A stretch of DNA of 64,000 nucleotides, taken from Planctomycetes bacterium UBA7888 (GTDB lineage: Bacteria > Planctomycetota > UBA1135). This document shows, one piece after another, positions 20,852 through 29,833 of the stretch. Made by a program: the position numbers and the translations under genes. The notes beneath the pieces were generated by a model, which saw only the letters and a program-made list of their open reading frames with translations, was not told the DNA's origin and did not search any database. How positions within the stretch are numbered: the stretch's first letter is position 1; the number at the start of each line of letters is the position of its first letter. The DNA lies in NCBI GenBank assembly GCA_002500505.1, contig DLRM01000043.1:22558-86557 (forward strand), written 5' to 3'.

Positions 20852-21118
20852 TTACTCCGCGGAAGAGCTTTCCTGGTACTTGGTGTCGAACATCCCCTCT
20901 CCATAATGGAGACCCTTTTCGTACTGGACCAAAATCAGGGCCATCAAAAGCATGAGGGTGGTCACGATCACCGCAGCACTCTCCATTGGCATGCCGGGCT
21001 TCGGAGCCTCTACGGCCTTAGGGGCCTTAGGGGCCTTAGGGGCCTTTGGCTTGCGAGCCTTCTTGGGCTTTCGCTCTTTCTTCTGGGCAGTAACTTTCTT
21101 GCGACGACGGGCGGCCAT
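20852..21118 (-). CDS. Small membrane protein with basic Lys-Ala-Pro N-terminus
   Basis: This 88-residue protein has N-terminal residues 1-42 dominated by Arg, Lys, Pro and Ala, including a short PKA repeat, then one membrane segment (residues ~47-64, SAAVIVTTLMLLMALILV), then an acidic tail. The positive-inside rule places the basic tail in the cytoplasm, where it could bind nucleic acid or acidic proteins. It follows the coiled-coil gene after 8 bases and precedes a strong terminator. I do not recognise the family. Confidence 0.8.
   Translation of the reverse strand: MAARRRKKVTAQKKERKPKKARKPKAPKAPKAPKAVEAPKPGMPMESAAVIVTTLMLLMALILVQYEKGLHYGEGMFDTKYQESSSAE
21014..21049 (-). repeat. Four tandem 9-base repeats encoding the PKA motif
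   Basis: GGCCTTAGG is repeated head to tail four times on the plus strand (the last copy has one change). It is in frame with the 88-residue gene and encodes the Pro-Lys-Ala repeats, so copy number can change without a frameshift. Confidence 0.9.
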
Positions 21119-21126
21119 GATGACTC

Positions 21127-21981
21127 CTAGAGAGAGGTGGCGAACCGATCGTTCGCTTTAATACGGAAATCGCCATTGGTTTGAATAGTGCATGCAGAAT
21201 TCGTTGCATTCACAACCTCGACGCGAATCTCACCCTTGTACTGATGACCGTTCCAAACATCAAAAGTATACCCCGCACGAACGGATCCATTGTCCCCAAC
21301 AGAAATCACAACGATGGGCATATCACCATCGTAAGAGACTGAAGTAACAACGCCATTGATATCGGGCTGCTCCCCAATTTTCTTAGAGCTCACGCCAAAG
21401 CGGTTTGCAAGTTTGTTCAGAGAGCTCTTGGCATCCTCAGCTTCTCTAGTGGCCAGGTGAAGAGCCGACTCCAAGTTCGCTAGAGCATCTTGCGCAGTTT
21501 GCCGACCCGTTTCAGCAGCACTTTGGGCGGCATCGGCTACTTCCTTAGCATCTAGTGCATCGTCTCGCTCTTCTTTGGCGTTGGCAAGGTCTTTGTTCGC
21601 TTGTCTCAAGGAATCACTGACATCGCGGTTTGCCTGGACAAGGTCATCCAGTTTGGAGTTGTATTGGTCCACGGTGGCGGAGAAATCCGATGCCTTTTGC
21701 TCGGATGCTTCCAAGCGCGTCCGCAAATCCTGGTTATCGGCGTCACGAGACTTGAGCTCGGAGGCCTTCGCCGCATCTGAGAGTTCATAGCCATCCACTT
21801 GACCTTGGAGGCTATCGATTTCCTCTTTACTTGCGCGAACCGATTCTTGGTGGGCGCTTTGCTCACTCTCAAACTTGGCTCGGTATTCTTGGCTCGTGCC
21901 GATGAGGCTGGCAGAGGCGCCTACAAAAAGGCCCGCCAGGACTAAGTTCACGACTACGAAAAGTTTGCCTACAGTGCTCAT
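21127..21981 (-). CDS. Membrane-anchored coiled-coil protein
   Basis: This 284-residue protein has an N-terminal membrane segment (residues ~6-28). Residues ~30-190 are Ala/Glu/Lys/Asp-rich with heptads and no proline, predicted as a long coiled coil. A C-terminal beta domain (residues ~205-284) has the pattern GVVTSVSYDGDMPIVVISVG followed by G.TFDVW, reminiscent of the beta barrels at the end of MreC-like or FlgT-like proteins. It is transcribed with the 88-residue protein just upstream of mreB. A link to cell-shape or envelope organisation is inference from position and architecture only. Confidence 0.85.
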   Translation of the reverse strand: MSTVGKLFVVVNLVLAGLFVGASASLIGTSQEYRAKFESEQSAHQESVRASKEEIDSLQGQVDGYELSDAAKASELKSRDADNQDLRTRLEASEQKASDFSATVDQYNSKLDDLVQANRDVSDSLRQANKDLANAKEERDDALDAKEVADAAQSAAETGRQTAQDALANLESALHLATREAEDAKSSLNKLANRFGVSSKKIGEQPDINGVVTSVSYDGDMPIVVISVGDNGSVRAGYTFDVWNGHQYKGEIRVEVVNATNSACTIQTNGDFRIKANDRFATSL

Positions 21982-22101
21982 CCGATGTTTCTTGGGTTCC
22001 GGCTAAAGGGGGTAATGGTTTACGAGGGGGTTGCCCAAATGGACACTAGGAAGTCTAGGTGCTCCCGGTGGGCCGGTATCACACCATTCTTCAGGTGCGG
22101 C

Positions 22102-22130
22102 AAGATAAATGCCCTCCCCCCAAGGGTCAA
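22102..22130 (-). promoter_or_regulatory. Sigma-70-like promoter for the coiled-coil operon
   Basis: On the minus strand TTGACC (plus 22125-22130) and TATCTT (plus 22102-22107) are separated by exactly 17 bases, matching the -35 and -10 consensus at 5 of 6 and 4 of 6 positions. The predicted start is near 22095, giving a leader of about 114 bases. The -35 box overlaps the stop codon of lnt. Confidence 0.5.
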
Positions 22131-23746
22131 GAAAGTGCCTCGTTTCCTTCTTGTTTCCTGGCAGGCCGACCCCTAAAAAAGGCCAAGAAACCGCCTAGCA
22201 GAGCCAGCAGAGCTACTCCAGGCCCAATGACCCAACCCCATATCAAATAAGGAGTTCGGTATGTTTCGTCCACCAAAGGAAGGACTCCTAAGAGGACTCC
22301 CTCCTGGCCCCGAGGCAAAGAAGCAATTTCTTTCCCAGTACTGCTCAGGAGAATCGTAATCCCCGTATTCGTGGCGCGAAGCACGGAACGCCCCGTTTCT
22401 GCGGCCCGGAAGCGAGTGGCCGCAAGCATTTGGTCCATCTCTACCCCCAGCCCATACCAGGCCTCATTAGAAAAAATGACAAAGGCCTGAGCCCCTGCTT
22501 GTGCCTGCTTTCGAAAAATCCGCTCGAATGTGTTCTCCCAACAAATGGCGGTGCCAAGGCGCATAACAGAATGATCTTCTCGGATGAGATGAAGGGGCTG
22601 AGGTTCTTCACCTCGGACAAAATCGGGGGAGAGGCCAAAAGAATCAAAAACCCACCGGGCAATTCCCTCGGCTGCGGGGAAAGCTCCATCAAAGGGCAAA
22701 GTCTCTCCAAAGGGAACCAGCTCACTTTTCTCAGCATGACCGACCAAGCCTCCATCCTTTGCAAAAGCCAAGGTGGACGAAGCCCTGGGGGAGACTACAC
22801 CAGATTCTGTATCGGGGGATAAGGGCTCGTAAGTGTGGGCTCCGACCAATAAGTGCCCCCCCGAGGCAAGTGGTTCTGCAACTTGGGCCGCCACTCGCTT
22901 GAGCAGGTCACGAACAGCGCTCGCCGGGTAAACCAAAGGGCTACCTGGAAGTCCCCGCCGAGGAATCCGTATCTCCCCCTCTTTTCCGGAAAACGTTGCA
23001 GGGAGCAAAAACATGGTTTCCGACCAAAAAAGAAGTTCAGGGCGAGTAGCTTCCTTCAACGCTTCTTCCAACATCTTTTCATGTTGTTTAAGGATGGCGA
23101 CCTCGCCTCCGCTTGCCGTTTTGGCGCCAAGCTCAATGTTGGGTTGAATTGCGGCGAAGGAGGCTGAAGCCACTGGTTCCGGTTTTTGATGTCTCCCAGC
23201 TTCAAAAGCAAACAGAAAAAGAAGCGGTGTCAAAAAACCAATACTCTTCCAACCTCGCGAAAAGGACCAAAGCCAACCCCCAAGCAAGAGAATTAAGAGA
23301 GAAATACCGTTTTCCCCCACTGCAGAGGCCAGAGAAAGAAAAAATGGGTAATCCGCAAAACCAAGCCCCCATGTAAAGGAAGGCACCCCGCCAAAGAAAA
23401 ACTCACCCACCAACCATTGAAGGCTAAAAAGGGAAAGTGGGGCGGCGAACTCGGGTTTGAGAAAGCGGCGAAGTCGTCGATAAAAAACACCTTCCAAAAC
23501 CCAAAGTCCACCCATCACACAGGCTGCGCCAAATGGCATAAAAGCCCCGGTAGTCGCCAGGATGCTGAAGGCCAGCCCCCAGAACAAAAGACCGCCCATC
23601 AAGTCTCCACGGCGATCTCCACCAATTTCCCAGTAAACAATCCGAGGAATTACCGCCAGCGGGCCTAGCCAAGGAGCCCACCAACCAGGAAGAGCGGTTA
23701 CCCGCAACAAAGCCGATGACAAAGGCAGAAGGCGAGGGTATTTCAC
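22127..23746 (-). CDS. lnt: Apolipoprotein N-acyltransferase Lnt
   Basis: This 539-residue inner-membrane enzyme adds the third acyl chain to lipoproteins. The start is a GTG at 23746 inside the moeA stop (GTGA overlap), not the longer frame from 23848. The first ~185 residues form the hydrophobic bundle; a periplasmic nitrilase-fold domain follows. The catalytic triad is visible: Glu243 (FWSET), Lys340 (AEKSELVPFGE) and Cys402 (AICWEN). A final membrane helix ends the protein. The window encodes at least five predicted lipoproteins that would be substrates. Confidence 0.94.
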   Translation of the reverse strand: MKYPRLLPLSSALLRVTALPGWWAPWLGPLAVIPRIVYWEIGGDRRGDLMGGLLFWGLAFSILATTGAFMPFGAACVMGGLWVLEGVFYRRLRRFLKPEFAAPLSLFSLQWLVGEFFFGGVPSFTWGLGFADYPFFLSLASAVGENGISLLILLLGGWLWSFSRGWKSIGFLTPLLFLFAFEAGRHQKPEPVASASFAAIQPNIELGAKTASGGEVAILKQHEKMLEEALKEATRPELLFWSETMFLLPATFSGKEGEIRIPRRGLPGSPLVYPASAVRDLLKRVAAQVAEPLASGGHLLVGAHTYEPLSPDTESGVVSPRASSTLAFAKDGGLVGHAEKSELVPFGETLPFDGAFPAAEGIARWVFDSFGLSPDFVRGEEPQPLHLIREDHSVMRLGTAICWENTFERIFRKQAQAGAQAFVIFSNEAWYGLGVEMDQMLAATRFRAAETGRSVLRATNTGITILLSSTGKEIASLPRGQEGVLLGVLPLVDETYRTPYLIWGWVIGPGVALLALLGGFLAFFRGRPARKQEGNEALS

Positions 23747-24945
23747 AGTGCGGAATTTAATCGCAGGAATTGGGCAGGTTGACCGGTTTCCAGTTGAGTC
23801 TTCGGTGGAAGGTGCAAAAGCGCAGTTGCCCCAGCAAGGGAAGTCCAATCCCCAGAGCCATGTTCAGGCCGAGGGGTCACGACAGTTTGTCCATTTACAT
23901 CCAAGGACAAATCAGCAGGCAGGAATCGCTCTCGTTTTTTCGAGCGGGCAGGTCCACCCGCAATGCCGGACTCCGGCGCACGTGCGGTATCCGGCCGTTG
24001 AACACCCCCAAGTTTTCGCACCAAAGGCAAGCCAAAAGCCTCCAAGGTGACAAAAGAGGAAATGGGGTTTCCGGGCAGACCTAGCACCCAAGTGTCTCTG
24101 TGTCGCCCAACCCAAACAGGTTTTCCGGGCTGAATGGAAACGCCATGGAAGAGTTCTTCGACGGCAAGTTCCTTAAAAACAGTGGGCATAAAATCTCTTT
24201 CGCCCATACTCACTCCACCAATAGTCACGATGAGATCCACATCTTGAAGAGCTTCACGAACGGCGTGACTTAGGGCTTTTTCTTCATCGGGAACATGAAG
24301 ATGTCGCAGAATGTGGGCGCCTGCTCGTTTCAACTGAAGGGCAGAACCAAGGCGATTGGAATCTCGCACTTGATGGCTTGTCGGTCTGGAATTCCAGTCC
24401 ACCACTTCATCGCCCGTCGAAATGACGATGGCTTGGGGTTGAGGAAAAACATTCACTTCCGAAAAACCACAGCCTGCAATTGCGGCGAGGTCGGCATCGG
24501 CTAAAACGACTCCGGGCTCCAACAGCACTCGACCTTGGGCACCCATTTCGCCAGCCAAGCGAACATGCCGACCCGCTACGGGAGTGTTCTCAAAACGAAC
24601 AGAATCTCCGTCCACAACACAGTGCTCAATGGGAATCACAACATCTGCACCAGGGGGAACGGTGCCCCCCGTCATTACAGCAACGGCTTCTTGAGGACCA
24701 AGTTGAGGAATTTTGGAGGTGCCGGCGAAAACAGTGCCCAGAATTTTCCGAAGGGCAGCCCCATCTTCTGAACGTGCCGCGAAGCCATCCATAGCAGAGC
24801 GTGGAACAGGGGGCTCATCGCGATCCAATTGAACTTCTTCTGCCAAAACCCGCCCCACTGCAAGCTCTAAAGCAACGGATTCGCTGGGACGTTTGAGGCG
24901 CTTGGCAAAGTTCAAAACGGTTGCCACCGCCTTCTGATAGCCCAT
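23743..24945 (-). CDS. moeA: Molybdopterin molybdenumtransferase MoeA
   Basis: This 400-residue protein inserts molybdenum into adenylated molybdopterin. The start at 24945 was chosen because it fits MoeA N-termini; an upstream frame reaches 24990. Family motifs are PPVPRSAMDGFA near residue 50, IVISTGDEVV near 185, TIGGVSMG near 235 and LPGNPISSFV near 285. It is translationally coupled to lnt although the pathways are unrelated. No other molybdenum-cofactor genes are in the window. Confidence 0.93.
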   Translation of the reverse strand: MGYQKAVATVLNFAKRLKRPSESVALELAVGRVLAEEVQLDRDEPPVPRSAMDGFAARSEDGAALRKILGTVFAGTSKIPQLGPQEAVAVMTGGTVPPGADVVIPIEHCVVDGDSVRFENTPVAGRHVRLAGEMGAQGRVLLEPGVVLADADLAAIAGCGFSEVNVFPQPQAIVISTGDEVVDWNSRPTSHQVRDSNRLGSALQLKRAGAHILRHLHVPDEEKALSHAVREALQDVDLIVTIGGVSMGERDFMPTVFKELAVEELFHGVSIQPGKPVWVGRHRDTWVLGLPGNPISSFVTLEAFGLPLVRKLGGVQRPDTARAPESGIAGGPARSKKRERFLPADLSLDVNGQTVVTPRPEHGSGDWTSLAGATALLHLPPKTQLETGQPAQFLRLNSAL

Positions 24946-25064
24946 CAGGTCATGCCCTCGATGTTCCTGGTCGCAGATTTCTCCTCCCATGCCCCCTATC
25001 TTCTCTTAGAGAAAGGCTCAATGGAAGCCCCACTTGTGCGTAGTCCTGTCACAATCTTGTAACG

Positions 25065-26267
25065 ATGAAACCACTCCCCCCCCCTTTAAGCCTCATCGCC
25101 TTCCTTGTTTTGGCCGCTTGCGGTTCCGAAGTCTCCTCTCCCGACGCTGAGAACTCCGGCCTAAAGGCTGAATCCACAACGGAATCTTCGAAAAAGGATT
25201 TAAAAACTGAACCTCCTTCGCCCTCTTGGGGCAAGGATCCCGGCTCCAAAGTTGATGAAGCAATTTTGGTTCGCACGGGAAACTTGGTGCGGCGCATGGC
25301 TCAAAATAGCTTGGTGGCGGTAGCCGATGTGGTTTCCCTCGATGAAGTTGATGTTTTCCCTGAGCGGACTCAACCCGTAGTTGAACTCCTTGTCGAAGAA
25401 GGTGACCGGGTTCACGCCGGCCAGGTATTGGCTCGCCTGAGGGACCAAGTGGAACAACTCGCTCTCGCAGAGGCGGAAGTCAGACTCGCCGAAGCCGAAA
25501 ACGAAAATTCCCGGGCCGAAAAAGATCACGCCCGGAACAATTCCCTTCGTGAGTCCGCTGGAGCCACGGGCACTCAGTTGATTTCGGAGCGGGAGTTAGA
25601 AACGAGCCGCCAAGCCTTGGTGACAGCAAGCACCTCCTTTGCAGCCACAAAGGTCGCATTGGATCGAGCAAAATTCGACATAGAGCAAACCGTCATGCGC
25701 GCCCCTATTGCGGGAACCGTTGCCGTTCGGGAGATCTCCCTTGGAGACACTGCAAACCCTGGAAACCGCGCCTTTCGTATTGTGGACGACTCCCAACCTA
25801 AGGCAATTTTTCACCGGCCCCAACGAGAACTTTCGCTTCTCCAAGAGGGCCAACTTCTCCAAGCAGAGTCCGAAGCTATTCCGGGCAGGCGCTTGAAGGG
25901 AAAAATCGAACGTGTCTCCCCCGTTGTGGATATGGAAAGTGGAACCTTTAAAGTGACCGCCTCTTTGAATACCGAAGATGGAGCCATTCCCATCGGTATC
26001 CTGGTGAAGCTCAATCTTGTTCTGGATGAGCACCCCCAAGCCCTCATGGTTCCCAAGAAAGCCATTCTCTTCAAAGGAAGAGAAATGTTTTGCTTTGTGG
26101 TACGAGACGGCAAGGCTGTACGCACAACCCTTTCCCCAGGGTTCGAGGAACCCGACTTTCTGGAAGCGCTCGCCGATGGCGACCCGCTCGAAGTGGGTGA
26201 TGCGGTTGTCCTTGTTGGCGCCGACCGACTGAAGGACGGCGACTTGGTGGAGATTGCCCAAGGATGA
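25065..26267 (+). CDS. RND efflux periplasmic adaptor lipoprotein (HlyD/AcrA family)
   Basis: This 400-residue adaptor has a signal peptide ending in lipobox LAAC (Cys19 lipidated). Biotinyl-lipoyl halves flank a helical hairpin: VEEGDRVHAGQVLARL at residues ~108-124 and MRAPIAGTVAVREISLGD at ~210-227. The alpha-hairpin (Ala/Glu-rich) lies between them, and beta-barrel and membrane-proximal domains follow. It bridges the two downstream RND pumps to an outer-membrane channel, which is not encoded here. The next gene starts within its stop codon (ATGA). Confidence 0.93.
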   Translation: MKPLPPPLSLIAFLVLAACGSEVSSPDAENSGLKAESTTESSKKDLKTEPPSPSWGKDPGSKVDEAILVRTGNLVRRMAQNSLVAVADVVSLDEVDVFPERTQPVVELLVEEGDRVHAGQVLARLRDQVEQLALAEAEVRLAEAENENSRAEKDHARNNSLRESAGATGTQLISERELETSRQALVTASTSFAATKVALDRAKFDIEQTVMRAPIAGTVAVREISLGDTANPGNRAFRIVDDSQPKAIFHRPQRELSLLQEGQLLQAESEAIPGRRLKGKIERVSPVVDMESGTFKVTASLNTEDGAIPIGILVKLNLVLDEHPQALMVPKKAILFKGREMFCFVVRDGKAVRTTLSPGFEEPDFLEALADGDPLEVGDAVVLVGADRLKDGDLVEIAQG

Positions 26268-29200
26268 AAGCGAAAGGCGGGTTATTGGCCTTGGGCGTTT
26301 ACCGCCCAGTAGGCATCCTCATGGTATTCTCGGCCTTGGCGGTTTTTGGAGTGGTTTCCTTGGGAAAACTACCCTTCGACCTCCTTCCCGATGTCGATTA
26401 CCCTTCCATCACCGTTCGCACTTCTTGGTCGGGTGCAGCCCCTGAAGATTTGGAAGAGCGTGTTACGGAGCGCCTTGAAGACTCCCTTGCCACGGTTGGT
26501 GGCCTTGAGCGAATGCGCTCGAGTTCGCGCTCTGAGCTATCCGAAATTCTTTTGGAATTTGAATGGGGTTCCAACCTTGCCTTTCTCGTTCAAGATGTTC
26601 GCGAACGTCTCGACCGTGTCTTCTTGCCCAGCGGCGTATCTCGCCCCCTCATTCTTCGATACGACCCGAGTTTAGACCCCGTTATCCGCCTTGCTTTATC
26701 CGGCGAGGAAGACCTTGTCCGATTGCGCGATGTCGCAGAACAAGAAATCGAACGCGCCCTTGAAGGCCTGGAAGGAGTGGCCGCAGTCAAGGTTCGAGGC
26801 GGCCTTGAAGATGAAATCCAAGTTCTATTGGACATGCAACGGCTTGCTGCAATGAACTTAACTCCTGAAACGATTCGGCAACGCCTTCAAGATGAGAACT
26901 TGAATGTCCCTGGCGGCGAACTCGAAGAAGGGGAGGTGGAATATATTGTTCGAACTTTGAATGAGTTTCGAAGCCTTGAAGAAATTCGGGCTCTTCCAAT
27001 CGTTCAACGTGGCAACGCTTCAATTCTTCTTTCCGATATTGCCAAGGTCAAGCGCACCCACAAAGACCGCGATGTTGTCTTGCGGGTAGGCGGCAAAGAG
27101 GCGGTTGAAATTGACATCTTCCGAGAAGCCGGCTCCAACATCGTAGAAGTCGCCGCTTCCGTGCGTTCGAAACTCTACGAAAAGCCGAAACTTTCTTCAT
27201 CTGCTGGCAGAGAAGGCGGCAACCAAGGTGGAGGCAACTTGTCCTCTTCGGTGAGTGGGATGAGAGCTAAATCCCTCGTGGAAAAATTACCCCGAGGCAT
27301 GGACCTGACCATCCTCTCCGACCAATCGAAGTTTGTGCAGGGAGCGATATCCGAAGTCCAAGGTGCCGCACTAGTTGGCGGATTGCTTGCCATTTTGGTT
27401 TGCTTTCTTTTCTTGAGGCAGCTAACCATTACTGTCATTATTGGTTTAGCCATTCCCGTTTCCATTATTGCAACCTTCGGTGCAATGTATGTTGGAGGGG
27501 TCAGCATGAATGTCATGTCCTTAGGGGGCCTTGCCCTTGGGATTGGCATGTTGGTGGACAACGCCATCGTTGTTCTCGAATCCGTTTCTCGTTGTCGAGA
27601 AGATGGGGACCCGCCGCTGGACGCTTCGGTTCGTGGAGTGCGCGAAGTTGGCTCCGCCGTGACTGCCTCGACGCTTACAACCATCGCTGTCTTTGCTCCG
27701 ATTGTTTTTGTGGAAGGTGTTGCTGGACAAGTTTTCGGCGATCAAGCACTCACGGTTGTTTCCTCTCTTCTTCTTTCACTTGCGGTGGCTCTCTTTTTCA
27801 TCCCGGGACTCGCCGCTAGATTCCATTTAGGCGAGGGTCGCCGTCCTACGGAAGATCAACCCAAACTTTTCGCCCGAGTACGCAAGGGTCTTCTCAAAGA
27901 CCTCCCCGAAACCAACCCCAAAAAGAAGAAGCTCCGCATCCTGGTTGGAACACTTTCTGTTCTTGTCTACCTGGGCCTTTCTGCCTGGAAAACCTCCACG
28001 CTTGCGCCTTATGCCGAGCAAATGAAATGGGGTGGATGGGGCGTTCCTGATGAAGTAAAAGACCGTGCGACCGCTCTCGGCTTCTGGGCTTTTGTAGCGT
28101 TAATCCCCTTTCTTTGGACCGGGGGGCGAGTCTTCTTCCCTGTAATTGGCCGCCTTTTCTCTGATTTCGCTGGGCTCGTGAGCACGCTTTGCCGCCTTCT
28201 TCTTGCTGCAATCTTCATTCCGCTTGGCGCCATTCTTCGACCTGTCGCAGCGATGGTAGGAAGGGGCCAAAACCGACTTGACTCCAAATACCCCAGTGTT
28301 TTGAAGCGCGCTCTTGCACGACCGGGCCTTGTTCTGGGTTTAACGCTTCTTCTTAGTCTGGCCACCATTCAAGGCATTCAGGGATTGGGCCGCGAGCTTT
28401 TGCCCGAGGTCAAGCAGGGGGAAATGACGGCTGAACTCTTTTTTCCTTCCGGCTATCCCCTTGAAGAAACGGACACCCTCACTACGAAATTAGAAAAGAA
28501 AATTGCGCAATTGGAAGGCGTCCACGATTCGGCCGCAGTTTCAGGTGCAGACCGCGAATCGCTGAACAATGAAGAAGACGGCCCCCATGTGGGTCGAATC
28601 ACTATTCGTGTGGAGGAGTCTCCCAACAGGAGAGAGCTTGAGGCCCAGTTGGAAGAGGAGCTCCGCACGCTTCTGTCCCAGCAACCAGAAATTCGGCGAT
28701 TTGAAATTCGAAGACCGACTCTTCTCGCTCTCAAAGCCCCACTAGAAATTGAAATTCTTGCAGAGGACCTGGATACTCTTTCGGAACTCAGCCATTCCGT
28801 TCAGTCCAGACTCGCTGAAATTCCAGGAGTCATTGACCTCCGCAGTTCTCTTCGCCGTGGCAATCCTGAAGTTCGTATCGTTTTGGACCGTGCACGACTT
28901 GCAGAACACAATCTAAACCTAGGACAAGTTGCCTCGAGATTAAGGATTGCCGTTGAGGGTGAGGTCGCAACGACCTTCCCGGAATCGGATGAGCGATTGG
29001 ATATTCGAGTGCGAGCTGACTTATCGGAAATGCACACGGTGCAGCAACTCCACGATCTTCCGGTGAACCCAGACGCCGAGCGCCCCCTCCCCTTGGGAGC
29101 CGTTGCAGACCTAAGTACGGATTTCGGCCCTAGTGAAATTCGCCATATTGGGAGTCGGCGAGCAGCTGTTCTGTCGGCAACCGTGGACACTGACGGTTAT

Positions 29201-29833
29201 AATTTAGGTGGCCTAGCTTCTGAAATGGAAGCTGCCATAGCAGATCTCCCTGTGCCCATGGGCTCAGCCATACGAGTTGGAGGCCAGAAGCAGGAAATGG
29301 ATCAAGCTCTGGGATCTTTGAACTTCGCCCTCCTGCTCGCCATCTTTTTGGTTTATGCGGTGATGGCCGCTCAGTTTGAATCCCTACTTCAGCCCTTCGT
29401 CATTATGTTTTCCGTTCCTCTAGCGGGAATCGGCGCTGTGTGGGTTCTACTTCTGACAGATACTCCACTTTCCGTCGTAGCTCTACTTGGCTTTGTAGTG
29501 CTTGCCGGCATTGTGGTGAACAACGCCATTGTATTGGTGGACCGCATGAACCAAAACCAACTACGTGGTTTGCCATTGGACGAGGCCATTGTGGAAGCAG
29601 CGCGCACCCGTTTGCGACCGATTTTGATGACTACCTTTACCACCGTATTGGGAATGATTCCTTTGACCGGCTGGCTTGGCGGAATTGGAAGTGCGGAAGG
29701 CACGGAACTTCGTGCACCGATGGCCTTGGTTGTTATCGCCGGCCTTTTATCTTCGACGCTTCTAACCCTTCTGGTCATCCCGGTGATTTACCGCACAGTT
29801 GCCCAGATTTCGAAGACGCATTCTAATGCCTGA
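26264..29833 (+). CDS. RND efflux pump (AcrB/HAE1-like) with a central membrane insertion
   Basis: This 1189-residue proton-driven transporter shows standard features: the N-terminal helix, porter-domain motif DVDYPSITV, TM4 motif GIGMLVDNAIVVLES (residues ~425-440) with the proton-relay aspartate, and the C-terminal block FVVLAGIVVNNAIVLVDR. It is about 140 residues longer than AcrB (1049). The excess lies at ~520-685, between the sixth and seventh membrane helices, where three additional hydrophobic stretches occur (~556-575, ~602-629, ~636-664). The substrate is unknown. Confidence 0.93.
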   Translation: MKAKGGLLALGVYRPVGILMVFSALAVFGVVSLGKLPFDLLPDVDYPSITVRTSWSGAAPEDLEERVTERLEDSLATVGGLERMRSSSRSELSEILLEFEWGSNLAFLVQDVRERLDRVFLPSGVSRPLILRYDPSLDPVIRLALSGEEDLVRLRDVAEQEIERALEGLEGVAAVKVRGGLEDEIQVLLDMQRLAAMNLTPETIRQRLQDENLNVPGGELEEGEVEYIVRTLNEFRSLEEIRALPIVQRGNASILLSDIAKVKRTHKDRDVVLRVGGKEAVEIDIFREAGSNIVEVAASVRSKLYEKPKLSSSAGREGGNQGGGNLSSSVSGMRAKSLVEKLPRGMDLTILSDQSKFVQGAISEVQGAALVGGLLAILVCFLFLRQLTITVIIGLAIPVSIIATFGAMYVGGVSMNVMSLGGLALGIGMLVDNAIVVLESVSRCREDGDPPLDASVRGVREVGSAVTASTLTTIAVFAPIVFVEGVAGQVFGDQALTVVSSLLLSLAVALFFIPGLAARFHLGEGRRPTEDQPKLFARVRKGLLKDLPETNPKKKKLRILVGTLSVLVYLGLSAWKTSTLAPYAEQMKWGGWGVPDEVKDRATALGFWAFVALIPFLWTGGRVFFPVIGRLFSDFAGLVSTLCRLLLAAIFIPLGAILRPVAAMVGRGQNRLDSKYPSVLKRALARPGLVLGLTLLLSLATIQGIQGLGRELLPEVKQGEMTAELFFPSGYPLEETDTLTTKLEKKIAQLEGVHDSAAVSGADRESLNNEEDGPHVGRITIRVEESPNRRELEAQLEEELRTLLSQQPEIRRFEIRRPTLLALKAPLEIEILAEDLDTLSELSHSVQSRLAEIPGVIDLRSSLRRGNPEVRIVLDRARLAEHNLNLGQVASRLRIAVEGEVATTFPESDERLDIRVRADLSEMHTVQQLHDLPVNPDAERPLPLGAVADLSTDFGPSEIRHIGSRRAAVLSATVDTDGYNLGGLASEMEAAIADLPVPMGSAIRVGGQKQEMDQALGSLNFALLLAIFLVYAVMAAQFESLLQPFVIMFSVPLAGIGAVWVLLLTDTPLSVVALLGFVVLAGIVVNNAIVLVDRMNQNQLRGLPLDEAIVEAARTRLRPILMTTFTTVLGMIPLTGWLGGIGSAEGTELRAPMALVVIAGLLSSTLLTLLVIPVIYRTVAQISKTHSNA

